Shown one piece after another: positions 34,166 to 46,848 of a stretch of DNA of 64,000 bases. Position 1 is the stretch's first letter, and every line of letters starts with the position of its first letter. The stretch is from Tetrapyrgos nigripes. Its lineage: Eukaryota > Basidiomycota > Agaricomycetes > Agaricales > Campanellaceae. Both the position numbers and the translations under genes were made by a program. Below the pieces are notes generated by a model that searched no databases, was not told where the DNA came from, and saw nothing but the letters and a program-made list of their open reading frames with translations. Location of the stretch: the NCBI GenBank assembly GCA_013368315.1, contig JAACJM010000018.1, forward strand, positions 682,001 to 746,000, written 5' to 3'.

Positions 34166-34900
34166 GGCAGTGGGATGGATAGGGATGTTTCTGAAGGCTA
34201 CATCAATGTTGAAGATGGCTGCTTGGGTGCCTGCTGGTGCATTGGCTACAATCAGCCAGCATTGTGAGAATGCTCCCCAGGCACATTGGTATTTGTCAGT
34301 GTCAATTAAGGAATTTGCTGAGAAGGTTTCTGGGTCAACGACTATGGGTGGGTGTATGGACAGATGGGACAGGTTTGAGTTTAGTTAGGATGCAATGAGA
34401 GATACAAGAGTTGGAGTGGGAATGATTAACAATAACTCTGAATTTGTCTGCCTGTTGTTGTACTACTGATAACAGAGCTGTTTTGAAATTGCCAATCTTG
34501 GCCTGAAGGTAGTCAGTTGACCTAAGGTGACTTTCTTCTTGAGGTTCTCCCTGATGATGTGACTGAAGGTGGTAGCTGAAGGATGGTTGTTAGGGATGAA
34601 TGTATGGGAAAGAGTGTAATCTTCAACACCAATAAGAAACCTGTCTCTGAGGCCTTTTGGTACCTCAGTGAACTTCTCTAAGGCCCCCTGAGGCTTTGAG
34701 TAGTTCTGACCAAGCTGGGTGCTTCAGCCTGTTGATGACTGGAAAGAGGTTGTCACCTGGTCCCAGAGGTCTCCCTGGCTCTGGCGTTGGTGGAGTTGTG
34801 GTTCTGGAAGGTGTGGGAGTCTGATCCACACCTGCCACAGATGTGAGTGAAACTGCAGGTTTTCATGTCCCTATCACATCCATTCCTGTTGTATCCAATG
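34166..34900. other. Probable retroelement remnant without a clear frame
   Basis: Short pieces on both strands; no domain recognised. It may belong to the gag-like remnant to its right, into which the gypsy element could have inserted. Confidence 0.3.
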
Positions 34901-36100
34901 CAGGTGAGTCAGCTGGAGGAAGGCTCTTTGTAAGAGCAGCCTGATTTGACAAGGTAGTCCTTTCTGGAGTTGGGCTTGTGGTCATTGTGGCCATGGTTGT
35001 CAAGTCCACAGACAAAGCTCAGTAGATTGAATTTAGCATTTGGTTTCTGCCGAAAGGACGAGCTGGTCTTAGGTACAGAAGGGTTGGCTGGTTTAGTGGA
35101 GACTGTGGTTGTACAGTTACAAGTTACCTCCAGCCACAATGTCATGTATGAATATGTCCCTCAGGGAAGGATTTTGTGAAATTGAGACATCTGGGTTTGG
35201 ACCTTGGCATGGTGTCCTTTCCAAATATGCTTCTTCAACTTCTTAATGGAAACCTGCCAGCATTTCAGGTCTGCATCCCATTTGCAAATGGTGGTTTGGA
35301 TGTGATAGACCCAGGTCAGGAAGTTGAAGCTGAAGTTCTTCACATTGTAATAGGTCATAATGAAGATGTAGAAATCCTTTGCCCATACTCTTGCTACTGC
35401 TCCATTGACTTTCTTCCTTTTCTCATAGATGTAGTTGTTCATAAAGAGCAGGTAGAATTGTTCAGTGATATCAGGGATGCCAGATTCAATGAGGTCAGTC
35501 AGAGGAAGTCTGAGTCATCTGAGTTGGAATCCAAAGAAACTCTGAAGAGCTCTCTTCCCCTCAGCCTGTTTCCACTTCTTGCTATTCTCCCTCTGGTGAG
35601 CCTTCTTAGCTTTCCTTGCTGCATGTTTCTCTGTGGCCAAAGGCTTCAGGACATCCTCACTGGGAGATTTCTCTGTGTCAGAAGCGGGTTTGAGAGCCCA
35701 TTCAGGAGAAGACTCAATTAAGATGGGAGTGTTAGCATTCTGCTTCTCTTCACCAACATGAGGTGAAGTAAACTGGGAACATTTCTGAGGCCTGCTTTAC
35801 AAAGAAGAAGGTTGACCTATTGGAGAGTGAATGATGGAAGGGATGTGATTGGCCAGCAAGTGTAGAACTGCTGGTCTTCATGGTATAGTGGAGGTTTTCC
35901 CTTTCTTCTGCCATTGGATGTGACTCTGTAAGACTTTAGATTCAGTGGGAGACTGATGATGCTGGACGGGAGTCTCCACATTCTGGGACCACATGCTGCC
36001 TGTGCCATATTCAGCAGAGTCTGGGGCTTCCTGATGTTCAGGGACCTGCAAAGATTCCTGACTGTGACATTCTGCTGCTGGTATGGATGTGCCACACACA
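34820..36100 (-). pseudogene. Retroelement gag-like remnant (possibly tyrosine-recombinase type)
   Basis: Minus-strand frames contain C-K-W-D-A-D-L-K-C-W near 35280 and, after a stop at about 34908, G-Y-N-R-N-G-C then C-S-F-T-H-I-C-G-R-C-G-S-D-S-H near 34880-34830. Such N-x2-GC and C-x-F-x-H-x-C-x2-C-G segments are seen in gag-like proteins of DIRS/Ngaro-type elements in basidiomycetes. Upstream (36100-35450) the frame is Lys/Glu/Ser-rich. There are at least three stops. No recombinase or RT was found nearby, so the class is uncertain. Confidence 0.35.
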
Positions 36101-37540
36101 CCTTGTGGGAAGGAGATGTCTGGAACCTGGGGAATGTGGTTCAGGACACCAATTATGTGTGGGACTTATAGTGAATGACCTTGATGAGAAGTGGGTTTGC
36201 CTGGTCTCTGGGATGGGGCTGTGGTGCCTCCTGCATCACTGTCTGGCATAAGAGGGGATTAGAAAACGTGAGAAGGGAATCAAGCTGTCACTCACCAGTA
36301 TGGGAAGTATGGTGGGAACAAGCTCAGGATGAGTCACAGACAGACTGTTGGACAGTCTCAGCAGCATCAGGGACAACATCTGCATTGGGTTCTCGATCAG
36401 AACCAGGTGGTAGGGAACCACCAGCCCCAGATCTGGATGCTGGTGACACAGAAGCACCCAAGTTGTTTAACGTCAGCTAGAGGAGCCAGCTTTGAACACC
36501 CCAGGCCATCCCTAGGAACAGATTTGATACTGGAGTGCAAAAAAGGTAGGATGCCCTGAGTGTTTGCAGGGACACCCTGGCATTCTGCCCCCACAGTCTC
36601 TTCCTCTGACTTGGGTCTGTCTTCTGGCCCATCAGCCTTGGTGGAGTTGGCTACCCAGGCAAAACTGTAAGGGCAACTCCTGACACATGAGGTGATCACT
36701 CAACAACTGCAGGAGGAGATCCAAAGTATATATAAATCAGCACTAGACGATACGAGACTAGCATACTACACACCTGCAGGAGGAGATCCAAAGAGAAAAA
36801 CTCAAGGATACTTGCCTGCAGGGAAGGGGTATATATACTTGTATGAAGGCCTGGGAAAAGATCTGCAAAACTATACAGCAGCAACAAAGTAATAGAAAAA
36901 TGGAATGATGGGAGATCAGAATGATGAACAATAATGATGGATGATGAAATGATGAAACAAGGGTAAACAAGTCAATGGAGTCCAGATAAAACAAGAACAA
37001 ACAAGTCCTAAAGGAGGGGAGAAAGGAAAAGGAAACTGTCCCCTTACAAGAGCACCTTTTGGGAATGGTTGGATCCTGGCCTTGAGTTTGAAGTGGGACA
37101 GTCACTTGCCCACTGGTGCCTGCTCCAGCCCTACAAGTTTGATAATGGCAAGGCTTGGGAGCTGTCAGCTGGAGGTCAATCGCATCTTGAAGTTCAGCCA
37201 TCGGGAATATACGTTTGGTGAACTCGCTGAAAGGATTTGAAAATCGAAAACACAACACAAGATATTAAGACTTGATAAAGAGGAATAATGATTTGGATGT
37301 AAGATGTGATGATGACAGTAAAGAGACAAAAGTGATGAGGTCACATGTATGTGTCCTTGCGTCTTTGGTTTCGAAAAACCACTCTCTTTCCTCGCATCAG
37401 AGACTTCCACATCTTTGTATCATTCAATCATCAGCTCTCTAATCATCTTGAACTCCTTGTCAGTTCAATAATGTATCCCTCTGTGATCCTCTCTGCTTCA
37501 TTGTGCCATGGCTTTCCACTGCATCATACCTAATTGGGTC
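36101..37540. other. Region without a supported gene
   Basis: Short open frames on both strands show no domain. GCAGGAGGAGATCCAAAG occurs twice (about 36706 and 36775). A minus-strand ATG at 37203 begins a short frame (M-A-E-L-Q-D-A-I-D-L-Q) that could be a first exon, but nothing downstream confirms it. Confidence 0.35.
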
Positions 37541-37990
37541 CTTTATTCTTTTCTTTGAATTTCTCTGCTTTTCTTTGTGTTTCTTTGCTTCCTTCATGTT
37601 TCCTTTCTCATTTTTTCGCCGCCTTTCTGCGCTTTTTCTTATTTTTCTGCTCTTTGGATTGTGTGTGGTGCAGCTTAACTCTGTGATTCTTGCATTTCCC
37701 TTTTTTTCTTTCCTTTCACTGTCACTGTCTCTTCTGTCCTCATTTTGTTCACTATACTTTAATTCTTTTTTGTGTCTATTGTCTGTTCCTTCCTCATTGA
37801 TCCTTCTTTTTTGATCCTTCTTTTTTATTCTTGTATTCTTTGTCTCATTTGCTACTTTTTGACTCCCTTCCTCTTTCTTTTGTTTCCAATCTTCTCATTC
37901 TCTTATTGTCTGTTCTCTGTTTTTCTTTCTATTTTTTTATCTTCTATCCTTTCTATCCCTCCCTCTCATCCCAATTCCTTTCCAGGAATT
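37540..37990. repeat. Pyrimidine-rich tract
   Basis: About 450 bases of T and C with few purines on the plus strand. Overlapping frames translate as Phe/Ser/Leu runs and are not genes. Confidence 0.6.
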
Positions 37991-38953
37991 TAGCGTCCAT
38001 CATCAAAAAGTTCCCACTCGGGCCCTGTCTTTTCTTTTGGGCAGGGTCTCGTCTCAGCTAAATTCTTGTGTGAGTGAGTTGAGCTGTCTGACTCCATTCC
38101 AGATGGACGAGTGTATCAAGCAGCTTAGTAGTATTTTGACCAAGTAGTCAGCCACTTCAGTGCATTACTAAATCCTCTGACTGAGTTACATGTTTGCGGG
38201 AGTGCACTACATGTTATGAGATGCTAGGCAGCCTTTGGCTGCCCCCAAACAAGCCCTTTAGATCCTCTAGCAACTGGAAAAGTGTTATAGGATCCATATC
38301 CAGGTATGTGTTTTTATATCTAAAATTATTGGTGTTTGTTTTATGCATTACACGAACACATGGTTGAAAGATTAGGCTGTGTGAAGACAAAATCACATAA
38401 AAGCATGTTATCTGGACACTTTTCAGCCTTCTTGCCAGTAAGCCAGATTGGCCTCCTGGACACAATGCAGGTGGTTATACAGAACAAACAGGCAGAAAGC
38501 TTCGCAATTCATCAGTATCTAGAAGCAATTCTACAATCCCACCTACTCAAGGTAAGTTATGATCTTTTAGATATCCAAATATTTTTACTTCATTGTAGTA
38601 GCCAATTTCATTGTGTTTAAAGTTTGTTTAAAATAGTTTAATTGTGAGTACTTCGCAGAGTCACTCACTTTCCTATATCTCTTCTCTCCGTCACTCGAAA
38701 TCCTCTCTTGGTTCGCACATCAATATGGTTTTACCATGGAGATCGAATCATACTCACTCATGTTTCGTGATCTGATCAAAAACTGGTGAAAACATGAGTA
38801 TCCTTACACCCACACATTCTCTAGCATGTCCAATTTTATCTCCATGTTTCAACCACATCTTTATATTCTCAGTTCTTATGTTCTTACTCCTTAGTTTTAT
38901 TCTCTCGTTCGCTAGCCACTCGAGAATCCTTTTGTTCACCCACCCTTCCCACC
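37991..38953. other. Region without a supported gene
   Basis: A 94-codon frame at 38336-38620 has a plausible helical stretch but no recognised domain or splice support. The rest shows nothing. Confidence 0.3.
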
Positions 38954-38961
38954 CTCTTCAT

Positions 38962-40347
38962 TAGGGCTCCTATTGGATCGGATGATCTGGCGCCATCCGA
39001 GTGATTGCTGCTTCGGATTCGGATGCGGATGGCATCTGACCAATCCGAAGATGATCTGCGGATGAGTTAGAGGCATGGGAAAGCATTGCTGTTGTCCTAT
39101 CTGGTTCAGTCTTGAGCTGTTTGTAGGTAGTTCTAAGATATCCTTTTTATTAATGAAAGTGACAGTAGGCAGCATAGGCTGCGTAAAATAGGATTTTTGA
39201 CACTTGCCTTAAGTGGGCCAGCAAAGCTCTCGCTGGCATGTACAAATCCAATGGGCATTATTTTTGCATTCCTCATTAGAAAAAGTAAAAGTACAGAACT
39301 TAACACTCTCATCATCCAGCCTATGTCCGACTCCTCATGTGTTAGTAGTTACTAGTAAGAGGATATAGTAAAAGTATGTGTCATCATATTCTTTTGAGGG
39401 AACTTTGCTGAAATACGTGAAAGAAAAAACAGAAGAAAGAGATGAAGAAAGCAGAGAGTCCAAAATTAGATTAATGATGTCATAGTTCAATGGGATGATA
39501 GAGACCCCATTGAACTGTTAGATAAGCTAGAGGGCCACAAGACAATTGATTTGATGCAGCAAAGTAAATACAAGTACAAGACTTGGAGGCTACAGAGATT
39601 ACTGAGGAGTCTGAGTCCTGACTCAACACCAGAGCCAAAGAGGGTAGTGTCAAACAAAGCCAAACCACAAACATAGCCAAACCACTGCTTAACAGGAACA
39701 GTCACCGCGGGCGGCCATTGATATTTGCAGGCATTTTGGTTGGGACTTGAATTACGAAAATTTCACGCAATTTCTAGGCTGATAAAAGTCAAAGTATTTG
39801 CCGCTGAAATGTCAGCTTTAAATGGAAAGCTGGCATTTCAGTGGCAAATCCTGGCAAATACTTTGATTTTTATCAGCCTAGAAATCATGCTAAAATTTCA
39901 GAATTCAAGTCCCAACAAAAATGTCTGCAAATATCAATGGCCGCCCGCAGTGAGTATGTAGACGTGGAGGCGCCAAACAAAGCCAAACTACCGCTTAAAT
40001 GGTGAAAAAGGTCCAATAAAGTATGAACCTCATTACATTCAGATTCGTAATAAAAGGTAGTCTTCTCAGCGTGAGAAGCTTTCTCACTGAAGTGCCACAA
40101 GTGACTGTACTCAGGGAATCAATTACTGTAAGTACTTTTTTCAAAGTAATAAACAACAACACCAAAAAACTGAAAGAAAAGTTCAGAGTAAGGGTTTAGG
40201 GCACCGTACTGCACAGGTGGCTGCCATCTGCGGATAATCCATCAGATTGTCAGATACCATCCATCAGATGCAGATTGGGATTTTGTGTCTACCAATCCGA
40301 GTGGATGGCATCTGAATCTGACCCAATCTGATCTGATAGGAGCCCTA
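38962..40347. mobile_element. hAT-like miniature element with 8-bp target duplication
   Basis: The ends are TAGGGCTCCTATTGGATC and its near-inverse ending in GATAGGAGCCCTA. CTCTTCAT flanks both sides (38954-38961 and 40348-40355), a perfect 8-bp duplication as in hAT elements. Subterminal regions are full of GGAT/ATCC motifs. No transposase frame was seen. A foldback element is nested inside at 39703-39952. Confidence 0.88.
39703..39952. mobile_element. 250-bp foldback MITE nested in the hAT-like element
   Basis: Arms of about 115-120 bp meet near 39828 and form an almost complete hairpin. The ends are CACCGCGGGCGG and CCGCCCGCAGTG, flanked by AGT on both sides (39700-39702 and 39953-39955). 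CACT-type ends with a 3-bp duplication fit a CACTA-like or related family. Confidence 0.8.
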
Positions 40348-40355
40348 CTCTTCAT

Positions 40356-41880
40356 TTTTCACACCCAAGTAGAGGCAGACTTTTCTTGACAAGAGGGCTT
40401 TCTCCCAAGTGGTTTTGCCCCATGGGTTTTTAATGTCACCTTACTATGGCCTTTAGTAGTACTTATATTACATGAATATCATAGTATGGCCATTCTCCTT
40501 CATCCTAATGTCATCTTCTTTCGGGCAACCTCTTTTAGAGGCCGCCGCGACACCCCTATACCATTACATCATGCTGACTCGCAGTCGAAGATGGAGCAAT
40601 TAGAGAAACCTGGAACTTCAGGAGTATACTCAAATTTTGAGAGAAAATTAAATTTTACAAGATTCACTATATGACCATATGTTTACTAGGCAACTTGCTT
40701 TTCTAGAATCTAAGAGACAATAAGTAGCCTTAGCATATGTATATGTCTCAAGAGTCAAGATCCTAACAGAATTCTAGAACTGCCACTCCAAATGAATCAA
40801 ATGTCTCTTGACAAGCTGCTCCAGCTGGTATGAATATGTGCACTTATTGTAGATTATGATTATTAAGATACATTTCCATCCTCCTTTCTTCCTGATAAGA
40901 GTTCCAGTGAACCAAGAGTAATGGAAGAGAATTTTAAGATGAAGGTTCACCTAATATTGAGACAAGAAGAAATGTGCTGTCTGTACTGAGAAAGGCCATT
41001 GTCGTGGTGTAAACAGCCACAGTACATGTAGGTATGCAAAACTCAATAAAAGTACATGACTATTGCTTTTGCTGTTTGTATGATGCTTACAGATTGTCAT
41101 GTCTGTCTAGATTTGAAGCTATGGAAATATCTGCCAATGTAACTTACCTAGGCATGAATTTGATCAAATAGTAAAATAAAATACTTGTCCAACTACCCAG
41201 TGCATAATACATATGTAAGTAAAAAGAGAATCAACCACCACTTCTCAGTCTTGAACTCGAGACCTCACGAAACTTTGATTAGATAAGAAAGTTGGATAAC
41301 AAAAATGTTGAGCCAAATGGCCACAGGAAACTGAGCCATTGCGCAATCAACATCTGACTAGGCAATTTTTGAAAAAAAAAAAGATTTCCATTCCAGACAT
41401 GAGCCTAGAGCCATTACTCTCTTAAATACAACTTTGTTTCTATTTTCATCAATCCGCATTGTGATCTTTATTCAATCACTGACTACTGGCATTGGTGAAT
41501 ATCCATAACAGGTAATTCACCAACACCTCGTGTATCACAAGGCCATTTCTGCCGAGCATTTCTGCGCACATTCTATGGGAATTACTGCATTATTTTAGTT
41601 AATACAACTAAACTTGGTCAACTCCCTTCAACTGTGTCAGCAGTGGGAAATGAGGTATTATGACTTGTTACGAGGCTGAATGAAATGAGGCTGAGTTCTT
41701 TACACTCCGTTTCTGCGTGTGGCGGTGCATATTCATCCCGTCTCCTCCCGTGCTGTTGTTTCCGGTTTCCTCCGAGTCTTTGCCCATATCCGCGGCTCCT
41801 GTATTTCTTAACATGACCAAACAATGCCGTTGTCTCAATATCTTTGCGACCGGTAACAAAAGTTTCCAATCTTAATCTTT
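40356..41880. other. Gene-poor region with a possible tRNA-derived SINE
   Basis: No coding gene is supported. On the minus strand, GAGTTCAAGACTG near 41265-41253 resembles an RNA polymerase III B box and TGGCTCAAC near 41318 an A box, about 55 bases apart. This could be a tRNA-derived SINE but matches are weak. A short minus-strand frame at 41869-41618 shows no domain. Confidence 0.25.
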
Positions 41881-41884
41881 CATT

Positions 41885-42115
41885 TCATTGTCTTTTTTCT
41901 TCATCTTGTTCTTTTTTTATTGCTTTCCTTTCTCTTTTGCTCTCTTTCATTTTTCGTTATCTTTATCTCTCTCAATCTCTCGTCTTCTTCTTCATTGCTT
42001 GCTTTCTTTTCTTTTTTCCTCTCTTCTCTCTCAGAGTCTCTCAATCTCTCATCTCCTTCTTCATCACTTGCTTTCTTTTCTTTTTCTCTCTCTTTTCCTC
42101 AACAGTTCACATGTT
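41885..42115. repeat. CT-rich tract
   Basis: Runs of CTTTTCTCTCT and CTCAATCTCTC on the plus strand. Three overlapping frames here are artefacts of this composition. Confidence 0.6.
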
Positions 42116-42730
42116 TGCTTATCATCCAGTTTTGGGCCTCTGCACCTCATCTGGCTTCTTCCCACTCCAGTAAAGAGAAAACCTGTGGCCTCGTACTTGC
42201 CACACGCAGCGTTGGCCCACATCCCTTTCATGGGAACAGATGGGAGAGCGCTTGGATGCCCCCGAGCTTTCCTAAAGGTGGTATCTCCCCATGCGCGCAA
42301 TACTGTCTCCATTCGGCTGGATTACCATCCACGTTTCAGATTCTTCCTGAGATACTTGCCACATGGTTGAGATACTGCCTACGCAACGTGTGGGATCTCA
42401 TATCTACTTATGTACATTTGCAAACAGTAACAAACTTAGGAAATTAGTTTTCTTTTCAGTCAGGAAATCAGTTGCGAATCGCTTAGTAAATTACTTATTC
42501 ACTATCTATCTTCCAGGCCAGAAAACGATGATCAAATTTGTTATTTACTATCAATTTACTGAAGTGGTATTATGTCCGCAGTGCTCCTCACTGATTTTCA
42601 TTACATAACTTTCCCAAAACCCCCTCACTCGCTGCATAGGCTTCTCATATATCCATAACTCTGCTAATCCACTCAAACGTCACCCAGACCGTCGGACAAA
42701 CCAGCTCAGGCAGAAGAAACTGTTACTGTA
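42116..42730. other. Region without a supported gene
   Basis: A frame continues from the CT tract through 42370 with mixed composition, but there is no domain, no start context and no introns to support it. Confidence 0.3.
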
Positions 42731-42869
42731 TAGGGCTCCTAGCGGATCGGAAGACGTTCGGATACGGATCCATCCGCTCGGATGAGGCGCTCAAGAGTGC
42801 CAATCCGCCTCGGCGGATGGTATCCGTCGGATGACCCAATCATCCGCGGATGGTTGACTGACATACTAA

Positions 42870-43806
42870 GGAGTATACAAAAAAATGTTCAGAAGGTGGG
42901 TTTTCATCATTTAACGGTATCTAAGTCCCAATAGCGAGTGATACATGTAATACCAGTAAGCTACCCACTATTACTCACTACTGACATCCATGATCATTAT
43001 GAGCATGGCTTTGACCGCTTTGCTGATGTGCTTTTCCACGCGAACACTACTTTGAACAGAGTGCTGAGGGCGTTTGACGTGTCGAAGAGGTCTTTCTGTG
43101 GATTTTGGTGAGATTTTTTAACTATACAGTACCTCGGAAAGGCCCGAGATCAGCCTAAATTGGCAAGTACGACACCTTCCCACCGGGCATCAGAAATGTG
43201 CGGGTACATGCAGGTACCTTTGAATATTCAATACCCTTTGCTTATTATGTAGAATCATTGTTAATTAAGCCTTCTGATGGCTCTTTTATTGTGACTGAGG
43301 AATAAGCAGCAGAACATAGTAGAAAGGCTTTACAGGAAGCCGACTTATAGCCGAAAGGCCTGACCTGTTGAAGACGAAGTAGTTATGATGTCACAGACAG
43401 TCTAGGAGAATTCACAGCTGCATAGATCTAAGCAAGTGGCAGATCACACCAAAGTGACTGAGGAGACAGAGAATGATAAAAATCTAAGAAACAAAGAAGA
43501 CAATAATGCAGAATACTGACAACATCATTGAATATATATTTCTGGGAGCCATATAAAGTAGTTCAGAGTCATGAATAAGCAGGAAGATTGTGGAATGTAA
43601 ATACAGAGTCATTGTTATCAGCCTGCCAAAAGGTAGAATTGTGTGGAGGCATTGAGGTTGGTCAAGATCCATGAGAATGATTCCAGAAATTACCATAGCA
43701 GGCGGGTTAGTATCTAATTCAAGACAGGCTTGCATATCTGCAATGGCCATTAGTTCTTTCCAATGGATTCTCGTACAACATAAAGGTGAAAAACATGCTG
43801 AAGCAT
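42870..43806. other. Region without a supported gene
   Basis: Inside the hAT-like ends. No frame with domain support was seen. Confidence 0.3.
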
Positions 43807-44514
43807 GGTACCCGTAGGTGGTACACCGGGGGCAAATGATGACCCGGTGACATTTTGACTGGGTAAGATCCGGTTGCGACCCGGTGCATATCCAGTGCAG
43901 ACCCAGCTCACACTCGTGGGAACGCGACTTGAGTGCGCGCGTGATCCCGGCAGCAATTATTTGTTAGTATTTACCTGAGCATTTGTTGCGTAGATAGCCA
44001 AATAATCAAATTTGATCATTTTTCATTTTTCATTGGCCTGCAGCACCCAGAAAGTTGCGGATACCCTCAGTGCATAGTACGGGTGCCCCAGGCTTAGGTG
44101 TGCTGGTGGTGGCTGTGTCAATCCCGTTCATTTCAGAGTGGATTCTGGGCCATTTACACGTAAAATAGTAGCTGTATATATTTGATATTTACACTCTGAT
44201 CCTGGTTTCTGATCAGTAAATCTTGAGAAAAGGGTGAGTTGTAAATGTGCAACAGTTGCCACAATTATAAGTGCTATCAAACAGCCAAAAATTTCAAGGA
44301 GGCTGGTAAGAGAATCTAGAATGGGCATATATCTCTCTCAATACTAGATAGTGAAAATTGAAGAGATCTATTCAATAATTTGGTATGTATTGGGGGTGGG
44401 AAGTAACTTGGGGAAAGATTATACTAAGTAGTACATTTATGAAGTATCTCCCCATTTATGAACTGTAGTACTGTTTTTCAGTAACTACTTTAGTGCCCCT
44501 ATCTGTTCTCTCAG

Positions 44515-44730
44515 TGTTACGTGTCATTTTTTATTTCAGACCTCTTTCTTTCCTTACTTGTTTTGTTTTTCTTACTATTTTTTATCACAGACCATATCTT
44601 ACATCCCACGCATTTTGTTTCCCTTCCTGACTTATTTTTTTCTACCGCACATCTTATATGTTCCGTATTTTCATCTGTTACTGCCTTCATTTTTTTCCAC
44701 AGCTTTATTTGTTTTATTTTCAGACTTCGA
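44515..44730. repeat. T-rich pyrimidine tract inside the foldback
   Basis: About 200 bases of T/C bias on the plus strand. The frames over it are low complexity. Confidence 0.5.
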
Positions 44731-45164
44731 CTATATGGTACACATCCCAACTCATACTTAGCTACTGATGATCATGGATATAAGGTATCTAGTTACTCCC
44801 AATAGAGTCAGTTTTCCTGTATTATTCCAGAGTTATCCATGTATCCCAGCAGTGCCAGCAGTTTTCCCAGTCTTTCTCCCTAGTCTTCCTTCTGTTGTTG
44901 ATGTGCATTTTGGCCCTATATCAATGATAGCAGTATATCCCAGTCATCACCTATTTTCACTCACTTATCATAATTCTCCCACAGTTTGCCACAGGTCTTC
45001 ATATTGTCTTCTCCCTTGGTCATACGGGATTCTCTAGCTGTTGTCTAGCCTCTGAGTGTCTTGTGTGGGTTATTTAGAGCTGCATATCAGTATAATTTGT
45101 ATCTAATTGCTAGTATTAATTGGATATAGCAACAGCATAGTGGAGGTTTATGAGTTGTGAGTGA

Positions 45165-45425
45165 GATTCTAGTGTGGGTTAAGTACAGGTGAGGTGTGGG
45201 TGAGATACTGGCTAGGTGCAGGTGAAATATGGGTTAGGTGCAGATGAGATACAGTAAATGCAGGTGAGGTATGGGCTAGGTGCAGGTAGGATATGGGCTA
45301 TGGTGTGGGGGAGGTACAGGCTTGGTGCAGGTTAGCCTGGTTAGGTACAGGCTAGATGCAGATGGGATATGGACTAGGTGTGGTTAAGGTATGGGCTAGA
45401 TGTAGGGGTGAGTGAGGTGCAGATC
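45165..45425. repeat. Minisatellite, degenerate units of about 20-25 bp
   Basis: Units resemble TAGGTGCAGGTGAGATATGG and recur about ten times with substitutions and small length changes. It lies in the centre of the foldback element. Confidence 0.75.
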
Positions 45426-46848
45426 CCAGTAGTAAAGCAATGAATATCAGATTGAAATATTTGTATGTATTAGAGACAGAACCAGTCACAATCTTACCAA
45501 TAAATCTCAAAGAGACCTACAAACCCATCAGCAATCACTCCTAGAGTCAGTGGCATTTTACATCTGCATTATCTTGTGAAGGTTTAGAGTCAGACCTGAT
45601 GTCCTGGTTGTTTGTCTTGTTCTTTTGTCAAGATAAAATATAGTTTTATGGCATGTAGGATTTCATATCCTCGATTAATGAGAATACTTATTTGTTTGGA
45701 CTCTGTGGAATTTCATTCTTCCTCAATCTCAGTTATTCTCAGAGATATTTTCATTCCTCAGATAAGTTCGCCAAAAGAAATTCATCCCTTTTGATTTTTG
45801 GATATCTCAACTGGGCTGACCCCAAAACTATTTTTTATCCCTTCTTAGTAATCTCAGCTCAATAACAGTAAATACCAGAGATCTGGTGGTACCACTGAAG
45901 CTATTTCTTCAGAAGTGTTCTCATTCTGGAATTTAACGGCTTTTCCAGTTGAAAATAATAGCTTTCCATTTAGTAAACATAAGTTCCATCTCTTGTTTGG
46001 GTTTTGGAGCTGCAACAACAGTCCAAATATTTTTCCTACAGTACGATAGAGTGCCACTACAAAATTTATATGATTTACTTGTCCAAACAAGACAGCATGG
46101 AGACATCCCAAGGCAAAGCTTTTAAATGGATCAGAAGTGAGTATAACTACAATGAGTGCTAGCCCAAATCAGTCAAATGCCAAACATACTGGGAATTATT
46201 TTATACAATGACATACAGCAGAAAATTACTCACAGTTTACAAATTCATCTCAGGGGAGTGCAAAGAAAAATGAGCAATATCCTGGGCTCTTATGGGGGGT
46301 CAAGAAGAAATGAATAAAAGGTAAGTAATAAATTCTTGAATGTCCAGTGCAAATCTAAGACAAATTACAAGGAAGATTGCATATTCTTTTGACTCACCCT
46401 TTCTCAAGATTTACTGATCAAAAACCTGGATCTGAGTGTGAATATCAAATATATACAGGTACTGATGTACTTATCACTGGCCAGAATTCACTCCGAAATG
46501 ATGAAAAAGCCAAAGTAGTGAACTTCGCCTCAATGTGATTGACACAGCCACCATCACACCTGCACTAGGGGTACCGCACCATGCACCAAGGGTACCCACA
46601 ACTTTATGGGTGCTGCAGGCCAATGAAAAATGAAAAATGATCAAATTTGATTATTTGGCTATCTACGCAACAAATGCTCAGGTAAATACTAACAAATAAT
46701 TGCTGCCGGGATCACGCGCGCACTCAAGTTGCGTTCCCACGAGTGTGAGCTGGGTCTGCACTGGATATGCACCGGGTCGCAACCGGATCTTACCCAGTCA
46801 AAATGTCACCGGGTCATCATTTGCCCCCGGTGGTACCTGCATGGTACC

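Larger units (their letters stand above)
43807..46848. mobile_element. 3-kb foldback element with long inverted arms
   Basis: Left arm 43807-44238 and right arm 46393-46848 are inverted copies. Both include ACCGGGGGCAAATGATGACC near the tip, GATCACGCGCGCACTCAAGT (or its complement) and a TTTTTCATTTTTCATTGGCC stretch. The inner arm borders at TTTACTGATCA. An interval of 90-130 bases differs between arms. The tips carry GGTACC. No matching target duplication was found and the centre has no transposase frame. Confidence 0.75.

Noticed and set aside
36700..36850. Possible promoter with GTATATATA boxes and a repeated GCAGGAGGAGATCC
   Set aside because: No gene follows on either strand that these could serve.
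37503..38061. Several overlapping open frames rich in Phe, Leu and Ser that look like membrane proteins
   Set aside because: They lie in a pyrimidine-rich tract; composition alone keeps three frames open. No start context, domain or intron.
41844..42447. Three overlapping frames of 109-175 codons
   Set aside because: The first half is a CT-rich tract; no frame is favoured and no domain is visible.
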